DNA of 64,000 nt from Posidonia oceanica. Its lineage: Eukaryota; Streptophyta; Magnoliopsida; Alismatales; Posidoniaceae. The stretch covers positions 97,172,501 to 97,236,500 of the forward strand of contig JAZBRS010000020.1 of assembly GCA_037176725.1 (NCBI GenBank). Direction: 5' to 3'. Both the position numbers and the translations under genes were made by a program. The notes beneath the pieces are model-generated. The model did no database searches. It was not told the origin of the DNA and was given only the letters and a program-made list of their open reading frames with translations. Of the stretch, positions 1 through 11,372 are shown piece after piece. Numbering within the stretch: position 1 is the stretch's first letter; each line of letters begins with the position of its first letter.

Positions 1-2265
1 GGTTTTCCACTGTTTGATGAGGGTGTATGCTCTCAAACGGCTTGAATATGATTTTATTATGTGCCTTGCCATGTTTATATGCTATGGTAGAGGTTTGGTA
101 ATTTTTAGAGATTTATTGTGGTTTTTTGCCGAATTTATGGCCCGAGCGGCTTAAATGCTAGAATTGTGGTTTCCCGGTGGATTTCCAGTGTTTTGGGCCT
201 CGGATTGAGGCGATTGTGATATATTTGTGTTGCTCGAGCTGAGACGCTCATTTGCACGTGTTGTGTGCCTGGTTTGGCCCAGATTTGACATTGTTTTGGG
301 GTTTTTATAGAAATTGACTTGAATATTGGATTTCCAGTGTTTTCTTGTGTAGCGGAATGCCACATTGAGGGTATGGTTGCATTCCTTGTTTTATTCCAGA
401 GATTCTGGTATATGGCACGCTAGTTTTAGAGTTTGTTTCGAGCATTTGGGGTTTTAAGTTGGTTCTTTAAGTTTTCTGAACTGGCCTAGACGGAGCCCCG
501 TTGGTAGAACGGAGTCCCGTTTTCCCTTGGTTCGGAGTTCTGTTTTCAAAACAGAGCCCTGTTGGTAGAACGGAGTCCCGTTTTCCCCTGGTCTGGAGTT
601 CCGTTTTCGGAATGGAGCCCCGTTTTCCCCTGGTCCGGAGCACTGTTTTTGGGTAGAGCCACGTTTCCTATAGTGAAATGGAGCGCCGGTCCAAAACGGA
701 GCCCCGTTCCATTGCTGAGTTGTGAACCTCTGCCTTGATCCCGCACTCCGGTGAATTTCGGCGTGCCGAATCAGAGGTTGAGTGTTTTCTCAGCGAATGT
801 TTTCCAATGTGGTTTCCTCGGTTGGGTTTTTGGGCTTTTGTGCTTGGGCCTGTGATATTTGATAAATGTTTTCAAAGAGGTTTTTGAGGAAAATTATGAA
901 TGGTTTGCAAATGGTTTTGCCGAGGTTTTCCGTGGCCGAAAATCTGGGAGTTGTGTTGGTTGGACCCAGGAATGCGACGGCGTTCCTGGTGTGTCACACA
1001 CTTTGCTTGGGTTGAGGTTTGGGGATCGGGGTGTTGGCCGTACCTAGCGGTATCGTGGCAGCGGACTCGGGAGGTATGATACTCCTGTATAGCTGGGCGT
1101 GATACCCTAGTTGTTACGGGCATCGGGACTCACCTTGTTTTGGGTGCCACCTGAGCCTAGGGGTTGGAGCCTCTAGTGGTTCGGGGCACTGGTGCTGGCT
1201 GAGCCTAGGGGTTGGAGCCTTTAGTGGTTTGGAGCACTGAGTTGAGGTCGCCGTATATTAGGCGTGCCCTGTGGTTTGTCTTGAGTGAGGACAGCTTGCT
1301 CAGTTGGGGTGAGTAGCTTTCCCTAGTGAGGGATTGCTTTTGAGGCGTCTCTAGTGATGAGATGCCGGGACGGACACGCTCCTCCATAGGGCTGGTGTTT
1401 GTGGCAGTGTAGTGAGCTACAGGGGTGAGTCCCTGGCTACTGCTTGAGACCAGATCGGTTGCTTGGCGCCAGGCAATACGATCAATTGTGGTTTTGTGCC
1501 CGTGGGGCTGTGTTTTGTTTATTGCTGGTCGTATTAGGCCTTGCGCTTTGCCTGAGTTTGGGCTTTGTGAGTTTTGCTGTGTTTGGGCCATATTGGGCCA
1601 GTTGCTTTCTGCCTGTGTATGGTGCGAGATCGTGGTTTGTGTTCTGGGCCGTATTTAGGCCAGATGTTTTCCCTCGCCTAGTTATGGTGTGTGGTTTTGG
1701 GTTTTTGAGGCTTTGGGCCGGTGGGCCATTATATTGTTTGTGATTTAGTTTTGCGAGGTATTTCCACTTTGTCTTGGCCAATGGGCTGAGTGTTTTCCCA
1801 GCCTGAGGGGTTGGAGGGTTTTGAGTGGTTTTGAGGTTTTGGGCCGGTGGGCCGTGGCTTTGTGAATTTATATTTCTGGAAACGCCACTCTTCCCCTGTT
1901 TTAGCTTGTGGGTTTTGGGAAGGGTGTTTTATTTAATTATATTGCTTGTTGTGGACCCAGATGTTGGGCTTTTACTGGTTGTGCCGTATTTGAGGTTTTA
2001 TGCCGGTTTCTCGCGTGGTTTTTGCGAGGTGTGTGCTGGGTGATGATTTGTAGGTCACTCACGTGTGCTTTGTGTGGTTTGGAGGTGTAGATGATTAGCT
2101 GGTTTGGAGTATAGTGCATATAGTGGGAGTTACGTAGCTGTCCACTGTAGGTTCCTGGTATTGATATTTGTTGTTAGCCTAGTGGTTTGTTGTAATTGTT
2201 GTATTTAATTAAGTTTTAAATTTGTTGGGCTTTAGGTTTTGTTGGTAGTGACTTGGGTCATTACA
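1..2265 (+). repeat. 5' LTR of the Tekay-like element (first ~870 bp outside window)
   Basis: Position 1 aligns with about 7612 in the 3' LTR, and the two run in parallel with scattered substitutions and small indels. The LTR ends in TTACA at 2265, directly before the primer-binding site. The copies differ clearly, so the insertion is not recent. Confidence 0.9.
490..708 (+). repeat. array of short hairpins in the 5' LTR
   Basis: About seven imperfect palindromes follow one another. Clear ones are AACGG-AGTC-CCGTT (508-521), AACAG-AGCC-CTGTT (about 549-562), TTCCG-TTTT-CGGAA (599-612) and AACGG-AGCC-CCGTT (about 695-708). Stems are 4-5 bp and loops usually 4 nt. Confidence 0.7.
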
Positions 2266-2269
2266 GGTT

Positions 2270-2281
2270 TGGTATGAGAGT
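2270..2281 (+). promoter_or_regulatory. primer-binding site, initiator Met-tRNA type
   Basis: TGGTATGAGAG starts four bases after the LTR end. It differs from the usual plant PBS start TGGTATCAGAG by one base (C to G). Confidence 0.8.
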
Positions 2282-2348
2282 CCAGGTTCACTAGGTTGCA
2301 CTAGCCTAGGAGTGGTCAGTCTAGTGACTCCATAGGAAATTGCATATC

Positions 2349-3190
2349 ATGGTTGAGTCTGCACCTATTGTTTGGCATATATTGTTGCTTGGCTTATTGG
2401 CTGTGGTACAGGTTTTGTTGCTTCTCTCCCGGTTCAGCATGTCTCGCCGTGGTTGCCGAAAGGATAAGGCCCCTGTTGAGTAACCTAGCTCTCGAGAGGA
2501 TAGTGGTTGGCAGGGCGTGTAGACAGATTTGTGAGATTGGATGCACGGGATCTCTCATGCTTTTGGCAAGAGTGGCCCTAGTAGAGCATCTGAGGGAGAT
2601 CCGTGGCTACACCAGTTGAGCAAGCTCCACTCGCCGACGTTCAAGGGTACTGGTATTCTTGAGGAGAGAGAGGCATGGTTGTGAAGGATTGAGAAGTTGT
2701 TGGATAGTTTGGCATGCCTAGAGGAGCATTGGGTGCGGTTGGCTGCCTTCCCGATTTTCTGTCTCTAGTTCACCGAGTTCCAGTGGCATGAGTAGCCCAG
2801 GGAAGAGAAAGAAGGACAGATTTGGCGGTGGTTCTGGTGCCTGGCGTAGTTTTGCTCGAGGTGGTGGTGGTGTTGGCCTTGCCTCCAGCGCCCGACACAG
2901 CTTTGCAGGAGTTGGTAGCACCGGTCTGAGTCAGGCTGCTTTGAGTGGACAGGGTAGCTCCCAGTGTTTCTAGTGTGGCCAGACGGGTCACTTTGCAGTG
3001 CACTGTCCTCGAGCACAGTAGGTGACAAATCGGAGCGGAGTAGTGTGCTACAACTGTGGGAGATCGGGACATGTGTAGAGGATGTGCCCGGATCCTGCCA
3101 AGCGAGCGGGGAATGTGCCATAGCAGCCGACCTGGGGGCGTGTGTTTACTGTTTCAGCTCTCGACTGTGGACCCTCTGGTAATGTTGTGG
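2349..3190 (+). pseudogene. gag remnant with two CCHC zinc knuckles
   Basis: Capsid and nucleocapsid part of the polyprotein. An ATG lies at 2349. A capsid-like stretch (EREAWL, RIEKLLDSL) is readable near 2650-2745 in frame 1, the frame used by the following pol. Between it and the zinc knuckles the usual capsid C-terminal half is missing, so gag is shorter than normal. Two knuckles of the form CX2CX4HX4C lie near 2966-3010 and 3049-3092, each broken by one TAG. A Gly/Arg-rich stretch precedes them, as in other Tekay-like gags. The start is uncertain because the N-terminal part is in another frame. Confidence 0.6.
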
Positions 3191-3279
3191 AGGGTAAGTC
3201 CCCGTAGTTTCCTTTGGGTGGTGTGACCCATTGTTGTTGTTGCTGTTGTTGTTGTTTCTTTCCCCCTGTAATATGAACC

Positions 3280-3870
3280 TTGTTGTTTAATGGGGATGCT
3301 GTTGGTTGTGCTTTGGCCTTAGGTTCTTATCTTGTGGCGGGCCGAATGGCCAAAGTTCTGTTTGATTCAGGGAGCACTTTCTCTTTTGTCTCCGAGTCTT
3401 TTGCGACAGAGCTGGATGATGTACCAGCCAAGTTAGCTTTCCACCTGGAGGTGGTAACGTCGCTGGGTGAGCACAGTTTGGCGTGGAGATATCTGCCTTC
3501 TGTCGATCTGGAGCTGAATGGCCGAGAGTTCGATGCCACTCTCATCATCATGAGCATGAATGAGTATGATGTTATCTTGAGCATGGACTGGCTAGGCCAA
3601 TATTCTGCTTTGATCGACTGTGCTCGCAGGAGGATTTTCTTTGGTGCTGCTGGGGCTGGTTCCTTCTTTGTGCAAGGTGTGCGCCAGGGTGAGCCTAAGC
3701 TTGTGATTTATGCTGTGAAGGCTTACAAGTCTTTGGCTCGGGGTTGTGTGGGATACCTTGCTAGTGTGGTTACCTCCCCTTCTTCGGAGTCGGGTGTTCA
3801 CAACATATCTGTTGTGTGTGAATATCCCGACGTTTTCCTAGATGATTTGCTTGGCATGCCACCTCACAGG
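3280..3870 (+). pseudogene. pol: aspartic protease (retropepsin-like)
   Basis: Same frame as the zinc knuckles and the RT. The catalytic motif reads VLFDSGS (about 3355-3375), the D-S-G form usual in Ty3/gypsy proteases. [10 protein letters not shown] (about 3574-3600) is the conserved end of the Del/Tekay protease fold. In the intact family this enzyme cuts the Gag-Pol polyprotein. No stop falls in this part, but stops and frameshifts elsewhere break the polyprotein. Confidence 0.75.
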
Positions 3871-4650
3871 GAAGTGGAGTTCTTTATTGAGCTGACTCCA
3901 AGCAGTGGTGCTGCTACGAAGAATCCTTATCGGATGGTGCCAGCTGAGTTGCGGGAGCTCAAGGCCCAGCTGCAGGAGTTGCTGGACAAGGGATTCATCA
4001 GGCCAAGTGTGTCTCTGTGGGGAGCGCCTGTCTTGTTCGTCCGTAAGAAGGATGGTTCACTCCGACTGTGTGTAGACTATCGGATGTTGAATCAACTTAC
4101 AGTGAAGAACAAGTATCCCTTGTCCCGTGTGGAAGACCTGTTTGACCAGTTGCAGTCTGCCTCTGTCTTCTCGAAGATTGATCTGAGATCAGGATACCAC
4201 CAGTTGAGGATCCATGATTCAGACATTCAGAAGACTGCCTTCTGGACGCGGTACGGTCACTTTGAGTTCGTGGTTATGTCCTTTGGCTTGACCAACGCCC
4301 CTGCCGCATTCATGGAATTGATGAATCGGATCTTCAGGCCGTTCTTGGACCAGTTTGTGGTGGTCTTTGTAGACGACATCTTGGTCTACTCCTCAGATGA
4401 AGCAGCTCATGCCCAACATCTGTGGGCGGTGCTGGATGTTCTGAGGCAGCACCAGCTGTACGCCAAGTTCTCCAAGTGTGAGTTCTAGTTGAGGGAGGTT
4501 ATGTTCCTCGGCCACCTTATCTCTGGAGATGGCGTCAAAGTTGATCCTGCCAAGGTTGAGGCAGTCAGCAATTGGCAGAGACCAGGAGTGTGTATGAGAT
4601 TAGAAGTTTCCTGGGGTTGGCAGGTTACTACAGGAGGTTTATCAGGGATT
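3871..4650 (+). pseudogene. pol: reverse transcriptase
   Basis: RNA-dependent DNA polymerase. Conserved blocks are all readable: [44 protein letters not shown] and the catalytic FVDDILVYS (VDD at 4369-4377). After KCEF a TAG (4486-4488) replaces the expected Trp. Near 4575 a one-base deletion moves the frame, after which RSFLGLAGYYRRF continues in the next frame. These two breaks inactivate the domain; otherwise it is one of the best preserved parts. Confidence 0.95.
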
Positions 4651-5160
4651 TCTCTTCTATTGCTTCATCCCTGACAGCTCTCACCAAGCAAGGGGTTTCG
4701 TTTATTTGGGACCAAGGTTGTGAGGCGAGTTTCAATGAGTTGAAGGCTCGTCTGACTTCTGCTCCTATTCTGACCTTGCCTTCTGGAAGTGGTGGCTTCA
4801 CTGTTTATAGTGATACTAGTGGTGTTGGTTTGGGTAGTGTTCTGATGTAGCGTGGCAATGTTGTGGCTTATGCCTCCCATCAGTTGAAAGACCACGAGAA
4901 GAACTACCCTACCCATGATCCAGAGATGGCTGCCGTGGTGTTCGCGCTGAAGCTTTGGCAACAATACCTGTATGGGGAGCAGTTTGAGGTCTATACGGAT
5001 CATAAGAGTCTGAAGCATATCTTTACTCAGAAGGACCTCAACATGCGGCAGCGGAGGTGGGTGGAGTATCTCAAGGACTATGATTTCAGTTTGTCCTACC
5101 ACCCTAGGAAGGCCAACGTGGTCGCTGATGCTCTGAGTCGGCGTATGCACGTTATGGCTA
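4651..5160 (+). pseudogene. pol: RNase H
   Basis: Follows the RT in the shifted frame. VYSDTSGVGLGSVL carries the first catalytic Asp, [17 protein letters not shown] the Glu, and [12 protein letters not shown] a further Asp; the domain ends at [15 protein letters not shown] at about 4848-4850 stands for an expected Gln after VLM. In the family this domain removes the RNA template during reverse transcription. Confidence 0.9.
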
Positions 5161-6256
5161 GCCTGATGGTCAAGGAGTGGACCATGCTGGAGGATCTGGT
5201 TGACAGTGGACTCGAGAGGCTACATCGGGGAGCAGGCGGTGCCTATATGGCGAGCTTGTCTGTTCGTCCCAAGCTAGTGGAGTTCATTGTTGCTTGTCAG
5301 TAGACAGACCCTTTCTTTCAGGCGACTATTGAGAAGTTGCGTGCTGGGGAAGCGTCGGACTTTTCTCTTGGTGTACATGGGGAGCTGAGGTTTGATCAGC
5401 GCTTGTTTGTACCCCAATACGAGGAGGCCAGGCGGAGGTTACTGGATGAAGCTCATAGATCCAAGTATACTGTCCACCCAGGATCCACGAAGATGTATTA
5501 GGATCTGAAGCAGAATTTTTGGTGCCTGGCATGAAGAGAGAAGTTGCTGACTATGTGGCAAGGTGTGTGACCTGCCAGCTAGTCAAGATAGAGCACCAGA
5601 AACCTGGAGGAACTCTACAACCTTTGAGTATACCGGAATGGAAATGGGAGCACATCTCTATGGATTTTGTGACTGTGTTGCCGCATTCTCCGAGGAAGAA
5701 CGACACCGTGTGGGTGATCGTTGATCGGCTAACCAAGTCAGCTCATTTTCTTGCTATTCGAGTGAGTCTTCCTTTACGGCGGTTGGTAGAATTGTACGTA
5801 TCGGAGATCGTTCGGCTGCATGGTGTTCCTGTATCCATTATGTCTGATAGAGACACGTGGTTTACCTCGAGGTTCTGGAGGACTCTACAGGAGGCTTTTG
5901 GCACGGTACTTAATTTTAGTACAGCTTTCCACCCTCAGTCGGATGGTCAGACAGAGAGGACTATCCAGACTCTGGAAGATATGTTGAGAGCATGTGTCCT
6001 GGATTTGCAAGGAAGTTGGGAGGACTACCTGCCGTTGGTTGAGTTTGCTTACAACAATAGCTACCACTCTAGCATCGGGATGGCACCATACGAGGCTTTG
6101 TATGGTAGGCCCTGTAGATCCCCGGTTTGCTAGAGCGAGGTAGGTGAGCGGCAGCTTCTTGGTCCGGAGTTTGTGCAGCAGTATGCGGACAAGGTGGATT
6201 TGATCCGTAGAAGGCTTCTGACTGCATAGAGTCGGTAGAAGAGTTATGCTGACCGG
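5161..6256 (+). pseudogene. pol: integrase (zinc-binding and catalytic core)
   Basis: The zinc-binding part is seen around 5470-5600 (HPGSTKMY, CVTCQLVK). Near 5520 a one-base deletion shifts the frame. The core follows from 5640 with the DDE residues in WEHISMDFVT, IMSDRDTWFTS and HPQSDGQTERTIQTLE, and with FAYNNSYHSSIGMAPYEALY. TAG codons appear at about 5302, 5498, 6131, 6229 and 6238, most where Gln or Trp is expected. The spacing of the catalytic residues fits a Ty3/gypsy integrase. Confidence 0.92.
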
Positions 6257-6709
6257 AGGCAGAGACCGTTGGAGTTTCTGGTGGGAGACTTTGTGTTCTT
6301 GAAGGTTTCACTGACCAAGGGCGTGAAGAGGTTTGGCAAGTGTGGGAAGCTGAGTCCCTGCTATATTGGCTCATACCAGATCACGCAGAGGATTGGTGAA
6401 GTTGCCTATAGATTGGCCCTACCACCAGAGCTGTCGGCAGTGCACAGCGTGTTCCACGTCTCCATGCTAAGGAAGTGTCTGGCTGATGTTTCACAGGTGA
6501 TCCCTGTTCAGCCGGTGGTGCTCTAGGAAGATCTCTTCTTTGTTGAGGAGGCTGTCCAGATTGTTGATCGTAGAGAATAGGTGTTGCAGAATAAGGTGAT
6601 TCCGTTGGTTCTTGTGAGATGGCAGCATCATGGAGCAGAAGAGGCCACTTGGGAGCGCGAGGATGGCATCCTTGCTCGGTACCCGCACCTTTTCGCTTAC
6701 CATTGATTT
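6257..6709 (+). pseudogene. pol: integrase GPY/F module and chromodomain-like tail
   Basis: Same frame as the integrase core. GDFVFLKVS, LSPCYIGSYQI and VHSVFHVSMLRK form the GPY/F module at the integrase C-terminus. After a TAG (6524-6526) the reading continues with VQIVDRRE, a TAG, then VIPLVLVRWQHHGAEEATWERE and ends YPHLFAYH before a TGA. This matches the C-terminal chromodomain-type tail of Tekay/Del elements, thought to steer insertion to heterochromatin. The tail names the lineage more than any other part. Confidence 0.75.
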
Positions 6710-6741
6710 CGGAGGCAAAATCCTTTTTTAGGTGTTTATGA
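6710..6741 (+). promoter_or_regulatory. 3' end of internal region with degenerate polypurine tract
   Basis: In Tekay-like elements the polyprotein is followed by a sequence like TTTCGAGGACGAAATT and then a purine tract before the LTR. Here a decayed version (ATTTCGGAGGCAAAATCC) overlaps the stop codon, and only GGTG plus T-rich sequence separates it from the LTR, so the polypurine tract is degenerate. Confidence 0.45.
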
Positions 6742-6944
6742 TGTAACACCTGGGAATTCATTTCCTTGTAATTGTGCTTGTTTAATGAATTCCTTGGCTT
6801 TGGTCGGGTGTTATTGGCCTCGCGGGCCCCACTTGAGTTGTTGTGGGCCCTATCTGTGGTTTGTGTGGGTCTCCACCTGTATTGTTGTGGTAGACTCTCA
6901 CTTTTCGTGGTTGGTGGGACAGATTGTGGTCTGGCCCCTGTGTT

Positions 6945-7310
6945 TCTCTCTCTCTCTTTCTCCCTCTCTCTTTCTCTCCCTTCCTCTCTCTCTCCCTCTC
7001 TCTCTCCCTCTCCCTCCTTCCCTCTCTCTCCTTCCCATCCTCTCCCCCTCACGTGCCCTCCCCCTCCTTTCTTCCCCCACCCTTTCCCCCTCACACGCGT
7101 GCCCCCTTCCTCCCTTGCATGTGCGGATCATCCCCCCCTCTCCCTCGGCTCGTGCTCGTTCCTCCTCCTCCCCCGTGCCCTAGCTCTAGACGGTGGGCAT
7201 CCCTCCTCCTCCCCCTCTCCCCACCGATCTCTCCCCCTCCTTCCTTTCCCCCTCCTCCTCCTTTCCCCCTTCCTCTCCCTCCCGTCCTCTCCTTCCTCCT
7301 CCTCCTCTTC
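6945..7310 (+). repeat. CT-rich microsatellite-like tract in the LTR
   Basis: About 365 bp of almost pure pyrimidine on the plus strand, in TC, TCC and CCT runs. It starts about 200 bp after the LTR start. Shorter pyrimidine tracts (in LTR orientation) sit near the same place in the other Tekay-type LTRs here. Confidence 0.9.
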
Positions 7311-8107
7311 TCCTCTGTTGGCGGCTGTGGGTGGTGGCCGGCGTGCGGTGGCCGGCGGTGGTGCGGCGGCGAGCTCCGGATGTCGTCCCGGTGGAGCGGC
7401 GTGCTCGATGTGTGTGTTGATCGCCGGTGGACGAAGGTTGTCCCTCTGTCCCAAGGTACACGCCTCGCCCTAGGAGCCTAAATATTTAGAATTTGCCTTG
7501 CATGTGTCCCTTGCCATGATTTGTATGTTATTATTTGAGTTTGGCAATTTTTAGGGATTTATATGCATTTAGGCGAATTTGTTTGGCTTCAGTAGGTTTA
7601 TAGCTTAAATGTGGTTTTCCACTGTTTGATGAGGGTGTATGCTCTCAAACGGCTTGAATATGATTTTATTGTGTGCCTTGCCATGTTTATATGCTATGGT
7701 AGAGGTTTGGTAATTTTAGAGATTTATTATGGTTTTTGGCCGAATTTATGGCCCAAGCGGCTTAAATGCTAGAATTGTGGTTTCTCGGTGGATTTCCGGT
7801 GTGTTGGGCCTCGGATTGAGGCGATTGTGATATATTTGTGTTGCTCGAGCTGAGACGCTCGTTTGCACATATTGCGCGCCTGGTTTGGGGCGGATTTGAT
7901 ATTGTTTCGGGGTTTTTATAGAAATTGACTTGAATATTGGATTTCTGGTGTTTTCTTGTGTTGCGTGCCTCGGAATGCCATATCGAGGGTATGGTTGCAG
8001 TCCTTGTTTTATTCCGAAGATTCTGGTATATGGCACGCTAGTTTTAGAGTTTGTTTCGGGCATTTAGGGTTTTAAGTCGATTCTTTAAGTTTTCTGAACT
8101 AGCCTGG

Positions 8108-8271
8108 AACGGAGCCCCGTTGGTAGAACAGAGTCCCGTTTTCCCCTGGTCTGGAGTTCCGTTTTCGGAATGGAGTCCCATTTTCCCCTGGTCCGGAGCA
8201 CCGTTTTTGGGCGGAGCCCCGTTTCCTGTAGCGAAACGGAGCGCCGGTCCAAAACGGAGCCCCGTTCCAAT
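8108..8271 (+). repeat. array of short hairpins in the 3' LTR
   Basis: Counterpart of 490-708. AACGG-AGCC-CCGTT (8108-8121) is perfect here, TTCCG-TTTT-CGGAA lies near 8158-8171, and another AACGG-AGCC-CCGTT lies near 8258-8271. Confidence 0.7.
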
Positions 8272-9820
8272 GCTGAGTTGTGAACCTCTGCCTTGATCCC
8301 GCACTCCGGTGAATTTCGGCATGCCGAATCAGAGGCTGAGTGTTTTCTCAGCGAATGTTTTCCAATGTGGTTTCCTCGGTTGGGTTTTTGGGCTTTTGTG
8401 CTTGGGCCTGTGATATTTGATAAATGTTTTCAAAGAGGTTTTTGAGGAAAATTATGAATGGTTTGCAAATGGTTTTGCCGAGGTTTTCCGTGGCCGAAAA
8501 TCTGGGAGTTGTGTTGGTTGGACCCAGGAATGCGACGGCGTTCCTGGTGTGTCACACACTTTGCCTAGGTTGAGGTTTGGGGATCGGGGTGCTGGCCGTA
8601 CCTAGCGGTATCGTGGCAGCGGACTCGGGAGGTATGATACTCCTGTATAGCTGGGCGTGATACCCTAGTTGTTACGGGCATCGGGACTCACCTTGTTTTG
8701 GGTGCCAGCTGAGCCTAGGGGTTGGAGCCTCTAGTGGTTCGGGGCACTGGTGCTGGCTGAGCCTAGGGTTTGGAGCCTCTAGTGGTTCGGAGCACTGAGT
8801 TGATGTCGCCGTATATTAGGCGTGTCCTGTGGTTTGTCCTGAGTGAGGACAGCTTGCCCAGTTGGGGTGAGTAGCTTTCCTTGGTGAGGGATCGCTTTCG
8901 AGGCGTCTCTAGTGACGAGATGCCAGGACGGACACGCTCCTCTACAGGGCGGGTGTCCGTGGCAGTGCAGTGAGCTGCAGGGGTGAGTCCCTGGCTACTG
9001 CTTGAGGCCAGATCGGTTGCTTGGCACCAGGCAATATGATCAGTTGTGGTTTTGTACCCGTGGGGCTGTGTTTTGTTTATTGCTGGTCGTATTAGGCCTT
9101 GTGCTTTGCCTGAGTTTGGGTTTTGTGAGTTTTGTTGTGTTTGGGCCATATTGGGCCAGTTGCTTTCCGCCTGTGTATGGCGCGAGATCGTGGTTTGTGT
9201 TCTGGGTCGTATTTAGGCCAGATGTTTTCCCTCGCCTAGTTATGGTGTGTGGTTTTGGGTTTTTGAGGCTTTGGGCCGGTGGGATATTGTTTGTGATTTA
9301 GTTTTGTGAGGTATTTTCGCCTTGTCTTGGCCAGTGGGCCGAGTGTTTTCCCAGCCTGAGGGCTTGGAGGGTTTTGAGTGGTTTTGAGGTCTTGGGCTGG
9401 TGGGCCGTGGCTTTGTGAATTTATATTTTTGGAAACGCCAGTCTTCCCCCGTTTTAGCTTGTGGGCTTTGGGATGAGTGTTTTATTTAATTATATTGCTT
9501 GTTGTGGACCCAGATTTTGGGGTTTTACCGGTTGTGCCGTATTTGAGGTTTTATGCCGGTTTCTTGCGTGGTTTTTGCGAGGTGTGTGCTGGGTGATGAT
9601 TTGTAGGTCACTCACGTGTGCTTTGTGTGGTTTGCAGGTGCAGATGATTAGCTGGTTTGGAGTATAGTGCATATAGTGGGAGTCACGTAGTTGTCCACTG
9701 CAGGTTCCTGGCATTGATATTTGTTGTTAGCCCAATGGTTTGTTGTAATTGTTGTATTTAATTAAATTTTAAATTTGTTGGGCTTTAGGTTTTGTTGGTA
9801 GCGACTTGGGTCGTTACACA

Positions 9821-10010
9821 TGCCGTGGCTAATTTAGCCATGGTATGTTTCTGTGGCTATTCAGTGGTTAATTTAGGCACGGTATTTTCCGTGGCTATTC
9901 CGTGGTTAATTTAGGCACGATATTTTCCATGGCTATTCCGTGGCTAATTTAGGCACGGTATTTTCCTTGGCTAACACCATGGCCAAGGCCGTGGCAAAAA
10001 TTAGCCACCA
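9821..10010. mobile_element. subterminal repeats of a DNA transposon (CACTA-like), partial
   Basis: About four to five units of roughly 36 bp built on CCGTGGCTAATT and TTAGGCACGG, some as inverted pairs (for example CCGTGGCTAA facing TTAGCCATGG at 9823-9843). Such GCCACGG-type arrays are typical of ends of plant CACTA-like DNA transposons. No terminal CACTA is seen, because the Tekay-like LTR ends directly beside the array. The other end of the transposon was not found. Confidence 0.5.
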
Positions 10011-10541
10011 ATATACCATGTAATATAATTTATTTTCTTTTCATCACCTGTATTATAATATATAAAACAAACTAAATTATTTTCAAAATGAAGATTATAT
10101 ACTAATTTAATAACAAACTTCAAATTCAACAAAAGTAATATATATTAATTTCATAATTCAGTACATCATGTTCTCATATTAAGGTATCAATTACATGACT
10201 ATTTTCAAAAGAAAATATAAAATATTAAGGTATCAGTTACATGAAGATTGATTGAATGAAATATCTAATTCAAACATCATCATCTGCATACCTTGTAGAA
10301 TTTGACTCCACATCTTGATCATCATTAGCATTAACACTTGTAGAAGCCTACAAAAAACAATACAAATCATAGAACAATATTAAAGTATAAACAATATAGG
10401 ATATTTCATTAAAGCACATAATTCTACTGTTTCAATTTTAAAAAAAGAACTAAGTTTGAGGACACACAAAACGACATTCATCAACATCATTAAACTATCA
10501 TAAGAAATATGAAAATGTAATGTATTGTATCATTAAACAAT
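10011..10541. other. AT-rich intergenic or intron-like sequence with one weak terminal exon candidate
   Basis: On the minus strand a good splice acceptor (TTTTTGTAG) precedes an open 78-nt stretch, 10347 down to a TGA at 10270-10272. It encodes an acidic tail rich in Asp, Asn and Ser. It could be the last exon of a transposon or captured gene. No family is recognised and the rest shows nothing. Confidence 0.25.
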
Positions 10542-10817
10542 CATTAGAAATCCCTCCCACCATCAATGTTGACAATCAAGTGGTGGAGGATGTATGATTT
10601 GTTGTTAAAACTCGGCTTCTTTCATTGAAGTGCTGGCTTCTAAATAAAACCTAGTCGGACAGCACAACAAGCTGATGTATCTGTCTTTGAGACCCATTTC
10701 ATTTCCTCTTTCAATACTAAAAGAAAATTAACAGTGAATGCAGAGCATCTAAGGTAAACATATACTGCATGGAGTAAAATAAAAGACCTGCGATTGCACC
10801 AATATAGACAACCATGA
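10542..10817. repeat. 276-bp direct repeat, copy 1
   Basis: Nearly identical by eye to 11097-11372, in the same orientation and 555 bp apart. No coding content recognised. Confidence 0.85.
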
Positions 10818-11096
10818 CGACCTCCAATATTGAGGCGAAAATTATGCTCTGATCTAATTGATTCATGCAAGAAGAAGAATGCAGCCAACAACTAAGCATA
10901 ATACAAACAAACAAGGGGGAGGTGAACATAAAAAAGCAAGCAGAAGGAAGATGACAAATTGTCCAGGTCTAATGAAGTTGTACAAATGCACAAGAACATC
11001 TAGTCTGTTTTTGGAAATTCAACCCGTCAAGTCGATGAAATAAAAGTGATTCTTGCAAGGTCATTTCCATGTCTACAACTCTGTTTCTTTTTAATA

Positions 11097-11372
11097 CATT
11101 AGAAATCCCTCCCACCATCAATGTTGACAATCAAGTGGTGGAGGATGTATGATTTCTTGTAAAAACTCGGCTTCTTTCGCTGAGGTGCTGGCTTCTAAAT
11201 AAAACCTAGTCGGACAGCACAACAAGCTGATGTATCTGTCTTTGAGACCCATTTCATTTCCTCTTTCAATACTAAAAGAAAATTAACAGTGAATGTAGAG
11301 CATCTAAGGTAAACATATACTGCATGGAGTAAAATAAAAGACCTGCGATTGCACCAATATAAACAACCATGA
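11097..11372. repeat. 276-bp direct repeat, copy 2
   Basis: Second copy of 10542-10817, with only a few substitutions visible. The pair looks like a local duplication inside the AT-rich block. Confidence 0.85.

Larger units (their letters stand above)
1..9818 (+). mobile_element. Ty3/gypsy chromovirus, Tekay/Del-like, decayed; 5' end outside window
   Basis: LTR retrotransposon read on the plus strand: partial 5' LTR, Met-tRNA-type primer site, gag with zinc knuckles, protease, reverse transcriptase, RNase H, integrase, a chromodomain-like tail, then a complete 3' LTR. The domain order PR-RT-RH-IN marks Ty3/gypsy. The GPY/F module plus chromodomain-like end and the roughly 3-kb LTRs fit the Tekay/Del chromoviruses. 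Coding parts carry many in-frame TAG codons and two single-base deletions, so this copy cannot make a polyprotein. The left target duplication is outside the window; on the right the LTR is followed by CATGC. Confidence 0.9.
6742..9818 (+). repeat. 3' LTR of the Tekay-like element
   Basis: Begins TGTAACACC and ends GTTACA; 3077 bp. Positions from 7612 repeat the 5' LTR present from base 1. It contains a pyrimidine-rich tract (6945-7310) and the hairpin array (8108-8271). Long reading frames inside it are low-complexity Ser/Pro/Leu products of the CT tract and are not genes. Confidence 0.92.

Noticed and set aside
6772..7481. Several long frames on both strands
   Set aside because: They arise from the CT-rich tract in the Tekay-like 3' LTR and translate to Ser/Leu/Pro or Arg/Glu/Gly repeats.
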